DNA of 64,000 nt from contig JAGFNK010000058.1 of NCBI GenBank assembly GCA_025769875.1, forward strand, positions 1 through 64,000, written 5' to 3'. Within the stretch, counting starts at the first letter, position 1; each line of letters opens with the position of its first letter. The stretch is from Russula earlei (lineage: Eukaryota; Basidiomycota; Agaricomycetes; Russulales; Russulaceae). A model generated the notes under the pieces. The model was not told the DNA's origin. It ran no database searches and saw nothing but the letters and a program-made list of their open reading frames with translations. This document shows, piece by piece, positions 24,532-34,413 of the stretch. Position numbers and translations under genes: made by a program.

Positions 24532-25146
24532 TCTCGGTCTGTATTTGTTCTTCTGTTTTTGTCCCAGTCTTGCGCTCTTACTCTGTATTGTAAGGGGGAT
24601 TCCCGCTGGCCGCAGAATCACTCGCTGCCCCAGTCTCGCCACCGATTGTCGACGTCACCGCGCTCGCTCTCGCTGTCTCTTGTGTGCTCAATTAGAAATC
24701 GCCTTTTCAACACTCATCACCGAAACCGTCCTTTCATACAGTATCACCTAGCCTTTTCCCTATGCCCTGTCCTTTCAAATTTTGATCACATATACGTCGT
24801 CACATCCACGCCCTTTCATAAAGTTTATCCCTTTCATCATGTCTGTTTCTTTTCATCCTTCTCCCACTTGATGCTTGTATATAAACACCTTAGCTACCGT
24901 CTCGAATAATGAGTTCCAGTTGTCCCCTCTCCCTCCTGTCTGTCTGCGTGAAATCTGCTCGTCCTTTCCTTGAACGCGTCGCGTCCATATCCGACTTTTT
25001 CGCTAGGATTGCTCCCTCTCTCGTTCTTTATCCTCGAGTCCAAGCCAGTATCACAATCTCACCCGTGCGTCCCCAGACACACTACAGTATCTCACATCTA
25101 TATCTGCATACTATAGAGCAACAGCGAGAGGTAGATGGTCTCATGG
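24532..25146. other. Intergenic region, DNLZ / GRX5 3' ends
   Basis: About 600 bp between convergent genes. It is pyrimidine-rich on the plus strand (many ctc/tcc runs) with no protein motif, RNA gene or clear repeat. Confidence 0.4.
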
Positions 25147-25776
25147 CTACGAGGACGTAGCCTGCGCGGCTGTCTCCTCATCTGCTTTGGGGATGATGTT
25201 ATGTTTCGCCAAAAGTTCCTCGAGCTCTCCGGATTGATGCACTGTACCGATAGATATCGGCGAGCAGTCAGATTACACACGAATGATGAATAATCTCTCT
25301 ACTCACTCCCAAGCACTATGTCGCAACCCCCAACGAATTCGGATTGAATGTATAGTTGGGGGACTGTCGGCCACTCACTTTCGGAAAAGTAAGCATGTAG
25401 GCACGTTCAACAGGGAGAGACCAAACGCACGAGAACTCCTTTATCCCACTCCTCAACTCAAGATCCTCCAGCACGTTGTAAGTCCGCATCTTCTCTGGGG
25501 GGACGCCATGTAGATCCAACACCTGTATGACGGCACGAGAGAAACCGCATTGTGGGAGTTCTGGCGTGCCCTTCATAAAGAGGACGACGGGGGACGCGTC
25601 GATGGCCTTTTGGATTTTTGCGCGCGCTTCAGAAGAAAGAAGACGACGTAGGATGGACGAGGTGATCGCGGGTGACCCGCGGGTCAATGGAACAAGCTGA
25701 GATGAACATGAACACACACTGAAATATAGACTGTAATTTCTCCACTCACAGAGAGCCGAGAGATAGATTTCAGCAT
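25147..25776 (-). CDS. GRX5: Monothiol glutaredoxin, mitochondrial (Grx5)
   Basis: Transfers Fe-S clusters from the mitochondrial ISU scaffold to targets. The start at 25776 encodes MLKSISRLS, a short basic presequence, joined by an intron to [20 protein letters not shown]. The thioredoxin fold has [20 protein letters not shown], with the single-cysteine CGFS active site and the glutathione/cluster-binding Lys. After an intron come EWPTVPQLY (cis-Pro) and EFVGGCDIV, and after another [19 protein letters not shown]. The three introns all have GT-AG ends and keep the frame. Total length of about 150 residues matches the family. It borders the accessory island. Confidence 0.95.
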
Positions 25777-25904
25777 GGCTGATGTTCTGACGGTTCGTGT
25801 TGACGGTACAAGCGTGTCATATACACCGGCCCGGTTCGAAATCATGAAACTGCTCATTGAAATACACAAATACATGACATTCAAATTTTGATCGGTCTCA
25901 AATC

Positions 25905-28083
25905 CTATTTTACTGATAATTCTACCCAAGTTTGCCTCGCTGCATCTGCTGCCGAACTCAAACCCTCCACCTGTTTAACAACACGTTTCAAGGATTCCGC
26001 AGTATTGGCCGCCAGTCCTTCCGCACGATCCATATCCCCCTCTGCGGCAACCGCAACCGCCTGCTCCAACACGGCACGAACCTCTTCCGCATCGCGCTCA
26101 ACACCGGAAATCTGCGTTTCCACACTCACCATGATGTCCACCAACCTGACCCCCAACGTGCGCACCCTCTCGGCCTCCGTCTGCACCCACCGCCGTGCCT
26201 GCTCCGCCTGGCTCTGAGCGTTCTTCGACCGCCCGACGCTGTCCTGAGCCATGCGCGCCAGTCGCTCCACCTCCGATGATGCCGTGACAACATCACTTGC
26301 CCGGTCAAATAGTATCTCTGCCAGTACCAGTGGGCGGTTGTCGTTGGGATAAGACTGTCGTAGCTGATTAGCCACCGGGATGACATCACGCGCCGCTTTG
26401 ACAAGATCTTCGGTACGTGCTGTAGTATGACCTAGCGCGGCCCATGCAGAGGTGGACGTATCGAAGAAGTCGACGCTGTGAAGCGCGAGCGTAAAGGAGG
26501 CGGTGCGCCGGGTGGTGGAAATGGTGACCAGCACTTCCTTCTCGTATGTATGCGCGAGGGCGGTAACCCGTCGGGCGCGAGCGACGATGAAATCCAAGGA
26601 GGCAGCGGTCTTTGATGTAGAGGTAGTGACTGCGTGCAGACGACGGCGGTATTCCACCCAGGTGCGCCTTGTTTCTTCTGCTGCCGAACACAGCTCTTCC
26701 ACCTGTTTAATGATACCTTCCAAGGAAGTTGCGGCATTGGCCGCCAGCGCTTCGCCCTCATCCATGTTCCCTTCTACCGCAACTTCAACGGCTCGCTCCA
26801 CCAAGGTGCGAAGCTTCGCCGCCTGATCCTCGAGACTGGTCATCTTGGTCTCCGATGCGACCACCTTCTCCGCCAGACCAGCCCCCAAGGTACGCACCAA
26901 TTCGGCTTTCCTGCGTCCTGACTGCTGCCCCTGCCCTGCAGATACAGATGAGTCGATAAAGTCGGTGCTGAGTCGGGGGAATGTAAGGGAGGCGGCATTT
27001 CGGGTTGCGGAAACGGTGTACAGTGCTTGCTTCTCATGTGTGTGCGCGAGGGCGACGGCCTGTTGGGCGCGAGTGATAGAGCGATCCAGCCCAGCGGTAG
27101 TCCCGGATACGGAGGTGGTGAGTGCGTTCAGACGACGGCGGTATTCTACCCAGATGCGCCGTGTTTCTTCTGCTGCCGAACACAGCTCTTCCACCTGTTT
27201 AACGATACCTTCCAAGGAAGTTGCAGCATCGGCCGCTAGCGCTTCGCCCGCACCCATGTCTCCTTCTACTGCAACTGCAACCGCTTGCTCCAACAAGATG
27301 CGAAGCTTCGCCGCCTGATCCTCGAGATTGGTCATCTTGGTCTCCGATGCGATCACCTTATCCGCCAGACCAGCCCCCAAGGTACGCACCAATTCGGCTT
27401 TCCTGCGTCCTGACTGCTGCCCCTGCCCTGCAGATACAGATGAGTCGATAAAGTCGGTGCTGAGTCGGGGGAATGTAAGAGAGGCGGCACTTCGGCTTGC
27501 GGAAAAGGTGTACAGTGCTTGCTTCTCATGTGTGTGCGCGAGGGCGACGGCCTGTTGGGCGCGAGCGATAAAGAGATTCAGCCCAGCGGTAGTCCTGGAT
27601 ACGGAGGTAGTGACCGCTTTCAAACGACGGCGATAGTGGTAGGAGATGTAGTGCCAGATCACAGGAAGAGCAGGGAACAAAACAAAAAATAATATGGGTA
27701 GCACCGGGAGAATGAAGAATGCAGGTAGAGCAAGCGTTGGGAGGGACTTGAAGGTGACCGCGAGCACTCCAAGGAAGGACACAAGAAGTGCGGTGACTTT
27801 TGAGGCATATTCCAAATATGCATATCGTATCGGTCCAGAGAATGTGCGAATGGGCGCGAAGACGGTGATGACAAGGGGTATGATGAAAAGCAGCCAGGTG
27901 GAATAGTTCCATAATAGAGGTGATATGGGCGTCAGGGCCACGCCCAGCGAGAGGAGAATGAATGGCCAGAGGAATGGGGTGATCCCTGCGGGTGGATTAG
28001 AGCGTCATACACATGACTCCTTGGAAGGCACCCCCACCTGTAAGGGATGCTACTATTTGCTGGGCATCGAGACTCGGGCTCAT
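25905..28083 (-). CDS. Unrecognised multi-pass membrane protein with three helical repeats (copy 1)
   Basis: No family recognised. Exon 1 starts at 28083 (MSPSLDAQQIVASLT), then an intron at 27986-28037 and one long exon to 25905. The N-terminal about 140 residues hold four or more hydrophobic segments (ITPFLWPFILLSLGVALTPI, STWLLFIIPLVITVF, VTALLVSFLGVLAV, ALPAFFILPVLPILFFVLF). The rest is polar, Ala/Glu/Arg-rich and predicted helical. It contains three related units, each beginning YRRRL-A-TTS and ending AEETRR-WVE or the like. The first two are 164 residues and nearly identical, encoded by adjacent 492-bp DNA repeats; the third is longer, with an extra middle of about 80 residues. The architecture suggests a membrane anchor with a coiled-coil array on one face. 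Function unknown. A paralogue lies immediately upstream. Confidence 0.75.
26641..27624 (-). repeat. Exact-length tandem duplication, 2 x 492 bp, inside the membrane/helical gene
   Basis: Units 26641-27132 and 27133-27624 begin with the same phrase (cgacggcggtattc / cgacggcggtattc) and remain alignable without length change, with scattered substitutions only. Each unit is exactly 164 codons, so array expansion keeps the reading frame. The boundaries fall at the RRRL start of each protein unit. Confidence 0.92.
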
Positions 28084-28128
28084 GATGGCTCGTCTTCGGG
28101 GCTGATAAAAAATGAGCAATGGATGTGG

Positions 28129-28212
28129 CTAGAATGTATGGTTGCAAGCTTCGTTTTGCTTTCGTAGTGTGCAGCCTGAAGAGATGCTGAGGGCGGAGCG
28201 AACGAAAGCCAT
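28129..28212 (-). other. 27-codon upstream ORF of membrane/helical gene copy 1
   Basis: A short open frame starting MAFVRSALSISSGC lies between the TATA-like tract and the main start codon and ends 45 bp before it. The same peptide is encoded at 30640-30723 in front of copy 2. Because both flanks come from one duplication, conservation alone does not prove translation. The ATG lies so close to the TATA tract that transcription may begin inside it. Confidence 0.3.
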
Positions 28213-28234
28213 GATATATTTATATTCTATAAAT
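28213..28234 (-). promoter_or_regulatory. TATA-like tract upstream of copy 1
   Basis: On the minus strand the sequence reads TATAGAATATAAATATAT about 130-150 bp before the main ATG. The equivalent, slightly longer AT tract is present before copy 2 (30724-30757). Position and composition fit a TATA element, but the transcription start is unknown. Confidence 0.4.
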
Positions 28235-28834
28235 GTGAGATGTGAATTTGGGGTGTACGATTTGTGGTCGAACCGTTCATCATACCTCTGAAGAAGGTAC
28301 CTGCCTCTACGGTGACATCCCAAGGCACAAGTCAAACTTTGTCCGGATAATCGATCAATCACTTCTGATCGAACTGACCGATTTAACATGGTGCTTGTGC
28401 ACAACCTAAACGTTGCACATAACAAACGATACGGAATGGGGATTCCGGTGCGCACCGGAAGGTTGGCTGACTTTGAAAATACACGCGCGTACTTCCTCAC
28501 CCCCAGATGGATTTATTCTCCCTCCCGCACATCTTCGGAGATCCAGAGGGAATTTATTGGTTTTGTAATAACTCAATTTACAAGAACAAGTCAGACCTTG
28601 CAGGAACAAATCGAATGGATCGTCGATCGTCGATAATCATTGGAATAACGTGCTACTCACGAAATTGATCGATGAGGACCCTCGTCAAGGCAAGGAGGAG
28701 TCCTCGTGCCTAAACAGAATATGTTACTCAAGCGGTTCCTCTAGGAAGCTTCTGATCCCACCGATCCTGGACTTAGAGCTGGCCGATTCGACATTCTGAT
28801 TAAGCAATGACTCTGATCAAGCTCGATTACCTTT

Positions 28835-28945
28835 GACTTGTCATTCCTGTGCCATTCGGCGTGCTTTCCTGCACAGAGAGGCTGACAGGCAAGTTTTGAA
28901 GCATGAATTTCGGAGAACGTATTTCTTCTCCTTTGACTCCGGTGT
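28835..28945 (-). pseudogene. Relic of MAM33-like last exon (distal copy)
   Basis: The plus-strand phrase gtgccattcggcgtgctttc followed by ctgcacagagaggctgacag aligns with the last exon and intron of the intact MAM33-like gene (about 31690-31760). The rest of that gene is absent, so this is a fragment carried by segmental duplication. Confidence 0.7.
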
Positions 28946-28978
28946 GTAGACTCCGGTCACGTTGTGTTAACGTTAACG

Positions 28979-29330
28979 TTGGGCGTCGTTTCATTCCCAA
29001 ACACATTACCAAATGTCAGCCTTCCGGGCCCCCCAATGGCACGACCCAGTGCCGTGGCCAGAACTTCTTCTTGCACCTGGACGCGACTGATATCCGCGCC
29101 ACCATCAACGCCGACATGCAGATTTACGTTTCCGCCGCCGGCGTCAGGTGAACCAATAAGGGGATTGTAGTAGTTTGGAGTGGGCACAACACAATGGCTT
29201 ATCACCTCTCTCCTGTTCATCACCGAAGCACTGGCACTGCAGAGTTTACTCTCACGTTGAGCAGAACCGGCCTCCAAAGAACCCCCCATCTGACCCAATG
29301 ACAAGTGGTCCAGACTCTGTATCAACTTTA
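28979..29330. repeat. Dispersed ~250-bp repeat, copy 1
   Basis: Contains the core gccaccatcaacgccgacat followed by a region with gtttccgccgcc and, further on, a degenerate ccatctgacccaatgacaag. The same succession occurs at about 33030-33230 and 42885-43125. All copies have mismatched reading frames, so they behave as repeats or dead gene pieces. Confidence 0.7.
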
Positions 29331-29397
29331 TTCAACTCCAGACACTGCCAACTGAGAAGCCTCGTGATTATGTATGGGACCTGAATGATCCTATCTC

Positions 29398-30594
29398 CTA
29401 CGTGTTTACCGATAATTCTACCCAAGTGCGCCTCACCGCATCTGCTGCCGAACTCAAACCGTCCACCTGTTCAACAACCCTTTTCAGGGATTCCGCGGCA
29501 TTGGCCACCAGTCCTTCTGCAGGACTCATATCGCCCTCTGCGGCAACCGCAACCGCCTGCTCCAACACGGCACGAACCTCTTCCGCATCGCGCTCAACAG
29601 CGGAAGTCTGCGTCTCCACATTCGCTATGATTTCCACGAGCCTGACCCCCAATGTGCGTACCCTCTCTGCCTCCGTCTGCACCCGCTGCCGTGCCTGCTC
29701 CGCCTGGCTCTGAGCGCTCCTCGACCGCCCGACGCTGTCTTGAGCCATGCGCGCCAGTCGCTCCGCATCCGATGCTGCTGTGACAACATTATTTGCCCGC
29801 TCGAACATTATCTGAAATGGGCGGGTCACGCTGGAAGGATACTCGGACTGCCGTAGCTGGTTGACCAATGGGATAACATCACGCGCCGCGGTGACAAGCT
29901 CTTCGGTACGTGCTGTGGTATGACCTAGCGCAGCCCACGCAGACGTGGACGTATCGAAGAAGTCGGTGCTGTGTAGCGCGAGCGTAAGGGAGGCGGTGCG
30001 CCGCGTTGTGGAAATGGTGCATAATGCCTCCTTCTCGTATGAGTGCGCGAGGGCGGCAACTCGTCGGGCGCGAGCGATGACAAGATCCAGCGCGGCGGTA
30101 GTCTTGGATACGGAGGTAGTCACCGCTTTCAAACGGCGGCGGTAGTGGTAGGAGATGTAGTGCCAGACCACAGGAAGAGCAGGGAACAGAACAAAAAATA
30201 AGATCGGCAGCACCGGGAGAATGAAGAATGCAGGTAGAGCGAGTGCTGGGACGGACTTGAACGTCATCGTGAGCACTCCAAGGAGGGACACAAGAAGTGC
30301 GGTGACTTTTGAGGCATATTCCAAATATGCATATCGTATCGGTCCAGAGAATGTGCGAATGGGCGCGAAGACGGTGATGACAAGGGGTATGATAAAAAGC
30401 AGCCATGTAGAATAGTTCCACGATAGAGGTGACATGGGCGCAAGGGCCACGCCTAGCGAGAGGAGAAGGAATGGCCAGAGGAATGGGGTGATCCCTGCGG
30501 GTGGATTAGAGCGTCATACACATGACTCCTTGGAAAAGACACTCCTACCTGCAAGGGATGATACTATTTGCTGAGCATCGAGACTCGGGCTCAT
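29398..30594 (-). CDS. Unrecognised multi-pass membrane protein with one helical unit (copy 2)
   Basis: Paralogue of the gene at 25905-28083. Exon 1 starts at 30594 (MSPSLDAQQIVSSLA), an intron follows, and the second exon runs to 29398. The membrane part is almost identical to copy 1 (STWLLFIIPLVITVF, VTALLVSLLGVLTM, ALPAFFILPVLPILFFVLF). The cytoplasmic or lumenal part has only the longer third-type unit (YRRRLKAVTTSVSKTTAALD through AVRRTWVELSVNT), without the two 164-residue units. The protein is therefore about half the length of copy 1. It is probably the ancestral architecture, with copy 1 expanded later. No function can be assigned. Confidence 0.75.
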
Positions 30595-30639
30595 GATGGC
30601 TCGTCTTCGGGGCTGATAAAAAATGAGCAATGGATGTGG

Positions 30640-30723
30640 CTAGAATGTATGGTTGCAAGCTTCGTTTTGCTTTCGTAGTGTGCAGCCTGAAGAGATGCTG
30701 AGGGCGGAGCGAACGAAAGCCAT
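30640..30723 (-). other. 27-codon upstream ORF of membrane/helical gene copy 2
   Basis: Encodes the same short peptide (MAFVRSALSISSGC...) as the upstream ORF of copy 1, in the same position relative to the main ATG. See copy 1 for limits. Confidence 0.3.
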
Positions 30724-31672
30724 GATATATCTTATATTTTATATATTCTATAAATATGAGATGTGAATTTGGGGTGTACGATTTGTGGTCGAACCGTTCA
30801 TCATACCTCTGAAGAAGGTACCTGCAGTACGGTGGCATCCCACTACGGCACAGGTCAAACTTTGTCCGGCGGATAATCGATCAATCACTTCTGATCGAAA
30901 CTGACCGATTTGAATTGGTGCCTGTGCAAAGGACGCGGGATTACCGGAAGCGAAGTCGGCTGACTTTGAAAATACGCTTACTTCCCCACATCAGATGGAC
31001 TTCTCCCTCACATCTTCCGCATTCAGAGGGAATTTATTGGGTTTGTAATAACCCATTTTACAAGAACAAGTCAGATATTTGATCGTGCACGAACAGATCG
31101 AATGGGTCGTCGATCGTCGATAATTTATAGACGTGAAAAGTCATTGGAATAACGTGCTCCTCACGAAATTGATCAATGAGGCTCCTATATTGCTCAGTCA
31201 AGCGGATCCTCTAGGAAGCTTCTGATCCCACTGATCCTGGACTTGGAGCTGGCCGATTCGATATTCTGATTGACTAATGACTCTGTTCAGCTCAGTTACC
31301 TTTGACTTGACATTCCTGTGCTATTCGGCATGCATTCCCCTGCACAGTGAGGCTGAGAGGCAAGTTTTGGAGCATGAATTTAGGAGAACGTATTTCTTCT
31401 CCTTTGAATCCGTCGTGTAACGTTTGGCGTCGTTTCATTCCCAAACTTTATCATACATCGGCCATACTCTTCGAATTTCGCCCCAATAACATAAAACATG
31501 CCGCTCAGAGAAACCGTTATCTTACGGCACAAGCATCGTTGTGAGATCCACTGCGCAAAGAGAACACTCCAAGATCGTTGATCCCACATTGTGCGATTGA
31601 TGATAAAAGGTTCTGTCCTGTGGTTGGAGCCGACCGATTTTGTGATTGTGAAATTACATGAGGTAACTAGGT
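30724..31672. other. Upstream flank of copy 2, with second MAM33 last-exon relic
   Basis: 30724-30757 is an AT-rich TATA-like tract. 30758-31290 matches the flank upstream of copy 1 with small indels. About 31300-31400 is a second relic of the MAM33 last exon. 31440-31672 is the 3' flank of the intact MAM33-like gene and weakly resembles the relics' 3' flanks (gagccgaccgatt versus gagctggccgatt). Confidence 0.6.
31300..31400 (-). pseudogene. Relic of MAM33-like last exon (proximal copy)
   Basis: The phrase gacttgacattcctgtgcta followed by ttcggcatgcattcccctgc parallels the intact last exon (gacttgacattgttgtgcca, then ttccgcatgctcctacac). Codons are disrupted (TAG in place of TGG), and no upstream exons are present. 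Confidence 0.72.
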
Positions 31673-32554
31673 TTAGTTATTGCGCAGAAAGGACTTGACA
31701 TTGTTGTGCCATTCCGCATGCTCCTACACAAAGAGGCTGTGAGTCAAGTTTGGAGCCTCGGAGGAGAACATACTCGGTCTTTCTTCTCGCTTACATACTG
31801 CGTGATCGACGATGCAAATGCGCTATCTAATCCACGGTCTTTGAGGTATAGATCGAGGCTTTGGCGTACGTCATCCTCAAGTTCCTGCGGCTGATATTCC
31901 TTGCGTGAATATGGCGTGAGTCAGAAATTAGAATCACGGACGGTTTCGAAATAAATGTCTCGATTATTCCAGTCTTCCGCGACCGGACGTTCCGCTCCAA
32001 TGCTGGTATCTCGGGAATGAGAAATGCTTGTGACGGAGAAGCCATCCTCCGTGGCGCGAGCGACGACCAACAGGACACCCTTCTGATGCTTGAACAGACG
32101 ATCATCTTATTCTGCTTACTCCACGATGAAGTTATCAATAACGTACCTTTGAGAATGAAATCCTGCATTCGATCGAATCGTCTTCATCCTCCTCTTCGTC
32201 ATCGCCATCTTCGTCATCGTCATCGCCGTCTTCATCATCTTCATCTTCTTCATCGTCATAGCTTCCCTCACTCCCGTCATCGTCGTCTGGAGGGCCTTTT
32301 GGGCGAGTGGAAAACCGCACGCAGACCCTGGTGAACGTAAAAAGACAGGTGTCATTATCGAGGCTATTGACTACACAGGACCCGTACTTCTCTGAACTGT
32401 CGTATGTACGGCTGAAGACAACAGCAGTTCCCATCTCTTCGATCTGGTGGTGGTGGTGCGTAAGCTCCATTTTCAGGCATAGATGAGCGGTCTCACATAC
32501 TATCCAAGATTGCGGAACAGACTCGCGCAGGCTCCTCAGTCCGGTGTGTTTCAC
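31673..32554 (-). CDS. MAM33: MAM33/p32-like acidic mitochondrial matrix protein
   Basis: Homologue of fungal Mam33 / human p32 (C1QBP), a trimeric acidic matrix protein linked to mitochondrial translation and respiration. Exons on the minus strand give EEMGTAVVFSRTYDSSEK, then VCVRFSTRPKGPP, a long Asp/Glu tract (about 32170-32290), CRISFSK joined to HQKGVLLVVARATEDGF, then YQPQELEDDVRQSLDLYLKD with RGLDSAF, and a last exon EHAEWHNNVKSFLRNN ending at 31673. This order (acidic loop, beta sheet, C-terminal helix with LxxRGxD) fits the family. The 5' end is unresolved: no convincing presequence is seen, and exons around 32470-32640 change frame, so the start given is nominal. The acidic loop is unusually long and uniform. 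Confidence 0.75.
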
Positions 32555-33642
32555 CTACGTGACCATGACATAAACATGAAACCGACGCGAAAACCAACTG
32601 ACCATGCTGAGTTCGTTGGAGATGTGAGGGGACTAATCGGAGGATCTTGCAAGGTCAAATATATGCAAAGGTCTGGCCATTTTACCCATTTGGTCATAAT
32701 GACTAACAACTTAAACAGGGCAGGTGGCGCAGGAGACGTGACGGCCTCGTGTCAATGGAATGTAGGGGTGAGGATTCTGAGGATATGATTGGGATCGAGG
32801 TTCAGGATGACATGCCCATAGGAGGCATGGCCGTAAGATACCGTGATTGAATGGAAATGATGGTGATAATGATGACGATTCTGGCCTTCCGTTAGATACT
32901 GTACTATTTCGACCGTTCATCAAATCGACTCACCGAGATGGCCAATAATAAATTGATAAAACCTTCACCTTTACGCGAGACTGCGGATTCACCGATGAAT
33001 CAGCTACGGCGTCACCCTTTATGACATTGGCAGTGCAGTGCCTTGGCCAGAACTGCTTCCTGCACCTGGATCTGCAAACTGATATCTGCGCCACCATCAA
33101 CGCCGACACGCAGTTTACTTTTCCGCCGCTAGGGGTGCCCAACACATGGCAGAATCTGCCCCCCAAGAACCCCTACATACCCAATGTGACATGTGGTCCA
33201 AACTCCGTATTAGAAGCCCGACACTCACGTACATTGAGCATGGAGAACCCTCTCAACCGAACCTAAACATGGGCTTTGGCCGGAACATCAACGGCAGAAG
33301 AGATTTTATCACTGGCCTCGTGCGTAAATGCATTTTTCCTCACATCTGGTTGCCTAAAGACGTTTTCTCCTGCTATCTAACCACTATTCTCAGTAACGAG
33401 AATAAACGCTTTCCAAGAAAACCAAAAAAAGCCACCGCTCTTAAGCTGACTAACCATCACGATCCCATCTACGAACCTTTATCAGTATCAGAAACCTCCT
33501 TTGTACCAGTCGTGTCTGTTCTTCACCTCATTCATCACCCTTCGCGTCCGACAACAACAGTCTGTAAGAATTTCATGCCCCGCCTTTCGGAGTGTAACCG
33601 ATGGGCTAATTGTTGTAGTGATTAACGATTTATCATCCACGT
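32555..33642. other. Intergenic region before metalloprotease 1, contains dispersed repeat copy 2
   Basis: No gene recognised. 33030-33230 is a copy of the dispersed repeat (gccaccatcaacgccgacac). From about 33380 to 33642 the sequence is alignable with the flank of metalloprotease 2 (for example cctttgtaccagtcgtgtc at about 33499 and about 43443), so this is the 5' part of the segmental duplication. Confidence 0.6.
33030..33230. repeat. Dispersed ~250-bp repeat, copy 2
   Basis: Core gccaccatcaacgccgacac with tttccgccgct and then cccctacatacccaatgtga and catgtggtccaaactccg. It matches copies at about 29090 and 42930. It sits about 400 bp upstream of metalloprotease 1, as copy 3 does for metalloprotease 2. 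Confidence 0.75.
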
Positions 33643-34413
33643 ATGGGAAGAGCCCCAATTTGTGAACAACTGGGTCTTGACTCTGTCGATGACGGCGCAG
33701 AGTCCAGCAATGTGCAGGCATTGGGTCTTAGGAAGAATCTGAAATGGAAAAATGGTTCCACCTTGACTGTTGCCTTCGTGGGGACTTTGGCGACGTCTCG
33801 GAAGATGAGTTGGGCTCGGAAATTGGTGAGGAAGTATGCGCATACCTGGTCAAAATATGCAAACATTCGGTTCACCTTTCGAGTCAAAAGTAAGTGCCCT
33901 CGGATTCACAGTACTTCATACCAACCATTGTTTTCCATCGTAGGACCTCAGAATGCTACGATTCGCATCTGTTTTACAAGAGAAGGGAACTCATCGTCCC
34001 AGGTAGGGACTAATTGCAGGAAGGTTCGCCAGGGTCCCACGATGCGGATTAGGATCCGCTCAACATCCAAGCGTTACTTTCTCAGACAATCAGCCCTTCA
34101 TGAGTTCGGTCATGTGTTGGGCCTTATCCACGAACATCAACATCCTGGTCGACGCATCGAGTGGAACAAAAAAGCAGTCCAACGTGCTTACCCCCATTGG
34201 AGTAAAAAGAAGGTCCGGAAGAATATCTTTGATCACTATGAACCAGGCGAAGTGGACGCTTCGGACTTTGATGCGAATTCGATCATGATGTATGAGATTC
34301 GTTCGGAGTGGACACACGGAAAGTTCTCCACCAAACGGAAGTCCCACTTGTCCCCCGGTGATAAATCTGCTATCCGAGAGATGTATCCACCAAAAAAGAA
34401 GGCTACGATTTAG
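33643..34413 (+). CDS. Small metzincin-type zinc metalloprotease (copy 1)
   Basis: Putative secreted-or-cytosolic zinc endopeptidase of the metzincin/astacin-like type. The zinc motif HEFGHVLGLIHEHQHP (residues about 153-168) has all three His ligands, the Glu base and the fourth-shell Glu. A Met-turn candidate SIMMY follows at about 213-217. The N-terminal part has LKWKNGSTLTVAFVG, typical of the first strand of such domains. No signal peptide or propeptide with a Cys switch is seen, so localisation is open. An in-frame 54-nt intron candidate (33890-33943) would remove 18 residues. The product ends YPPKKKATI. The paralogue at 43606-44385 is about 70-75% identical by eye. It may be a lineage-specific protease; the substrate is unknown. 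Confidence 0.8.
   Translation: MGRAPICEQLGLDSVDDGAESSNVQALGLRKNLKWKNGSTLTVAFVGTLATSRKMSWARKLVRKYAHTWSKYANIRFTFRVKSKCPRIHSTSYQPLFSIVGPQNATIRICFTREGNSSSQVGTNCRKVRQGPTMRIRIRSTSKRYFLRQSALHEFGHVLGLIHEHQHPGRRIEWNKKAVQRAYPHWSKKKVRKNIFDHYEPGEVDASDFDANSIMMYEIRSEWTHGKFSTKRKSHLSPGDKSAIREMYPPKKKATI
33890..33943 (+). other. 54-nt stop-free intron candidate in metalloprotease 1
   Basis: gtaagtgccc...catcgtag has a consensus donor and a cgtag acceptor, is divisible by three and has no stop. The equivalent in metalloprotease 2 is 43859-43912, also 54 nt. Either the spliced or the retained reading preserves the zinc motif. Confidence 0.7.

Larger units (their letters stand above)
28235..29397. other. Duplicated upstream flank with MAM33 last-exon relic and a dispersed repeat
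   Basis: 28235-28945 is homologous to the flank upstream of copy 2 (about 30758-31400), sharing stretches such as gtcaaactttgtccgg and aataacgtgct. At about 28835-28945 it contains a degraded copy of the MAM33 last exon and preceding intron. 28979-29330 holds one copy of a dispersed repeat also found at about 33030 and 42890. No intact gene is seen. Confidence 0.6.

Noticed and set aside
1..25800. A secondary-metabolite or functional gene cluster in the left block
   Set aside because: The genes belong to unrelated housekeeping pathways and lack synthase, transporter or regulator genes typical of clusters.
25828..25850. B-box-like sequence ggttcgaaatc suggesting a tRNA gene
   Set aside because: No matching A box, acceptor stem or terminator at the right spacing.
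26126..27636. Many overlapping open frames on both strands inside the repeat array
   Set aside because: They are shadows created by the GC-rich 492-bp repeats; only the long minus-strand frame has membrane helices and a conserved start shared with the paralogue.
28129..28212. Upstream ORF as a proven regulatory peptide
   Set aside because: Identity between the two copies is explained by recent duplication, and the TATA-like tract abuts its ATG, so it may not be in the mRNA.
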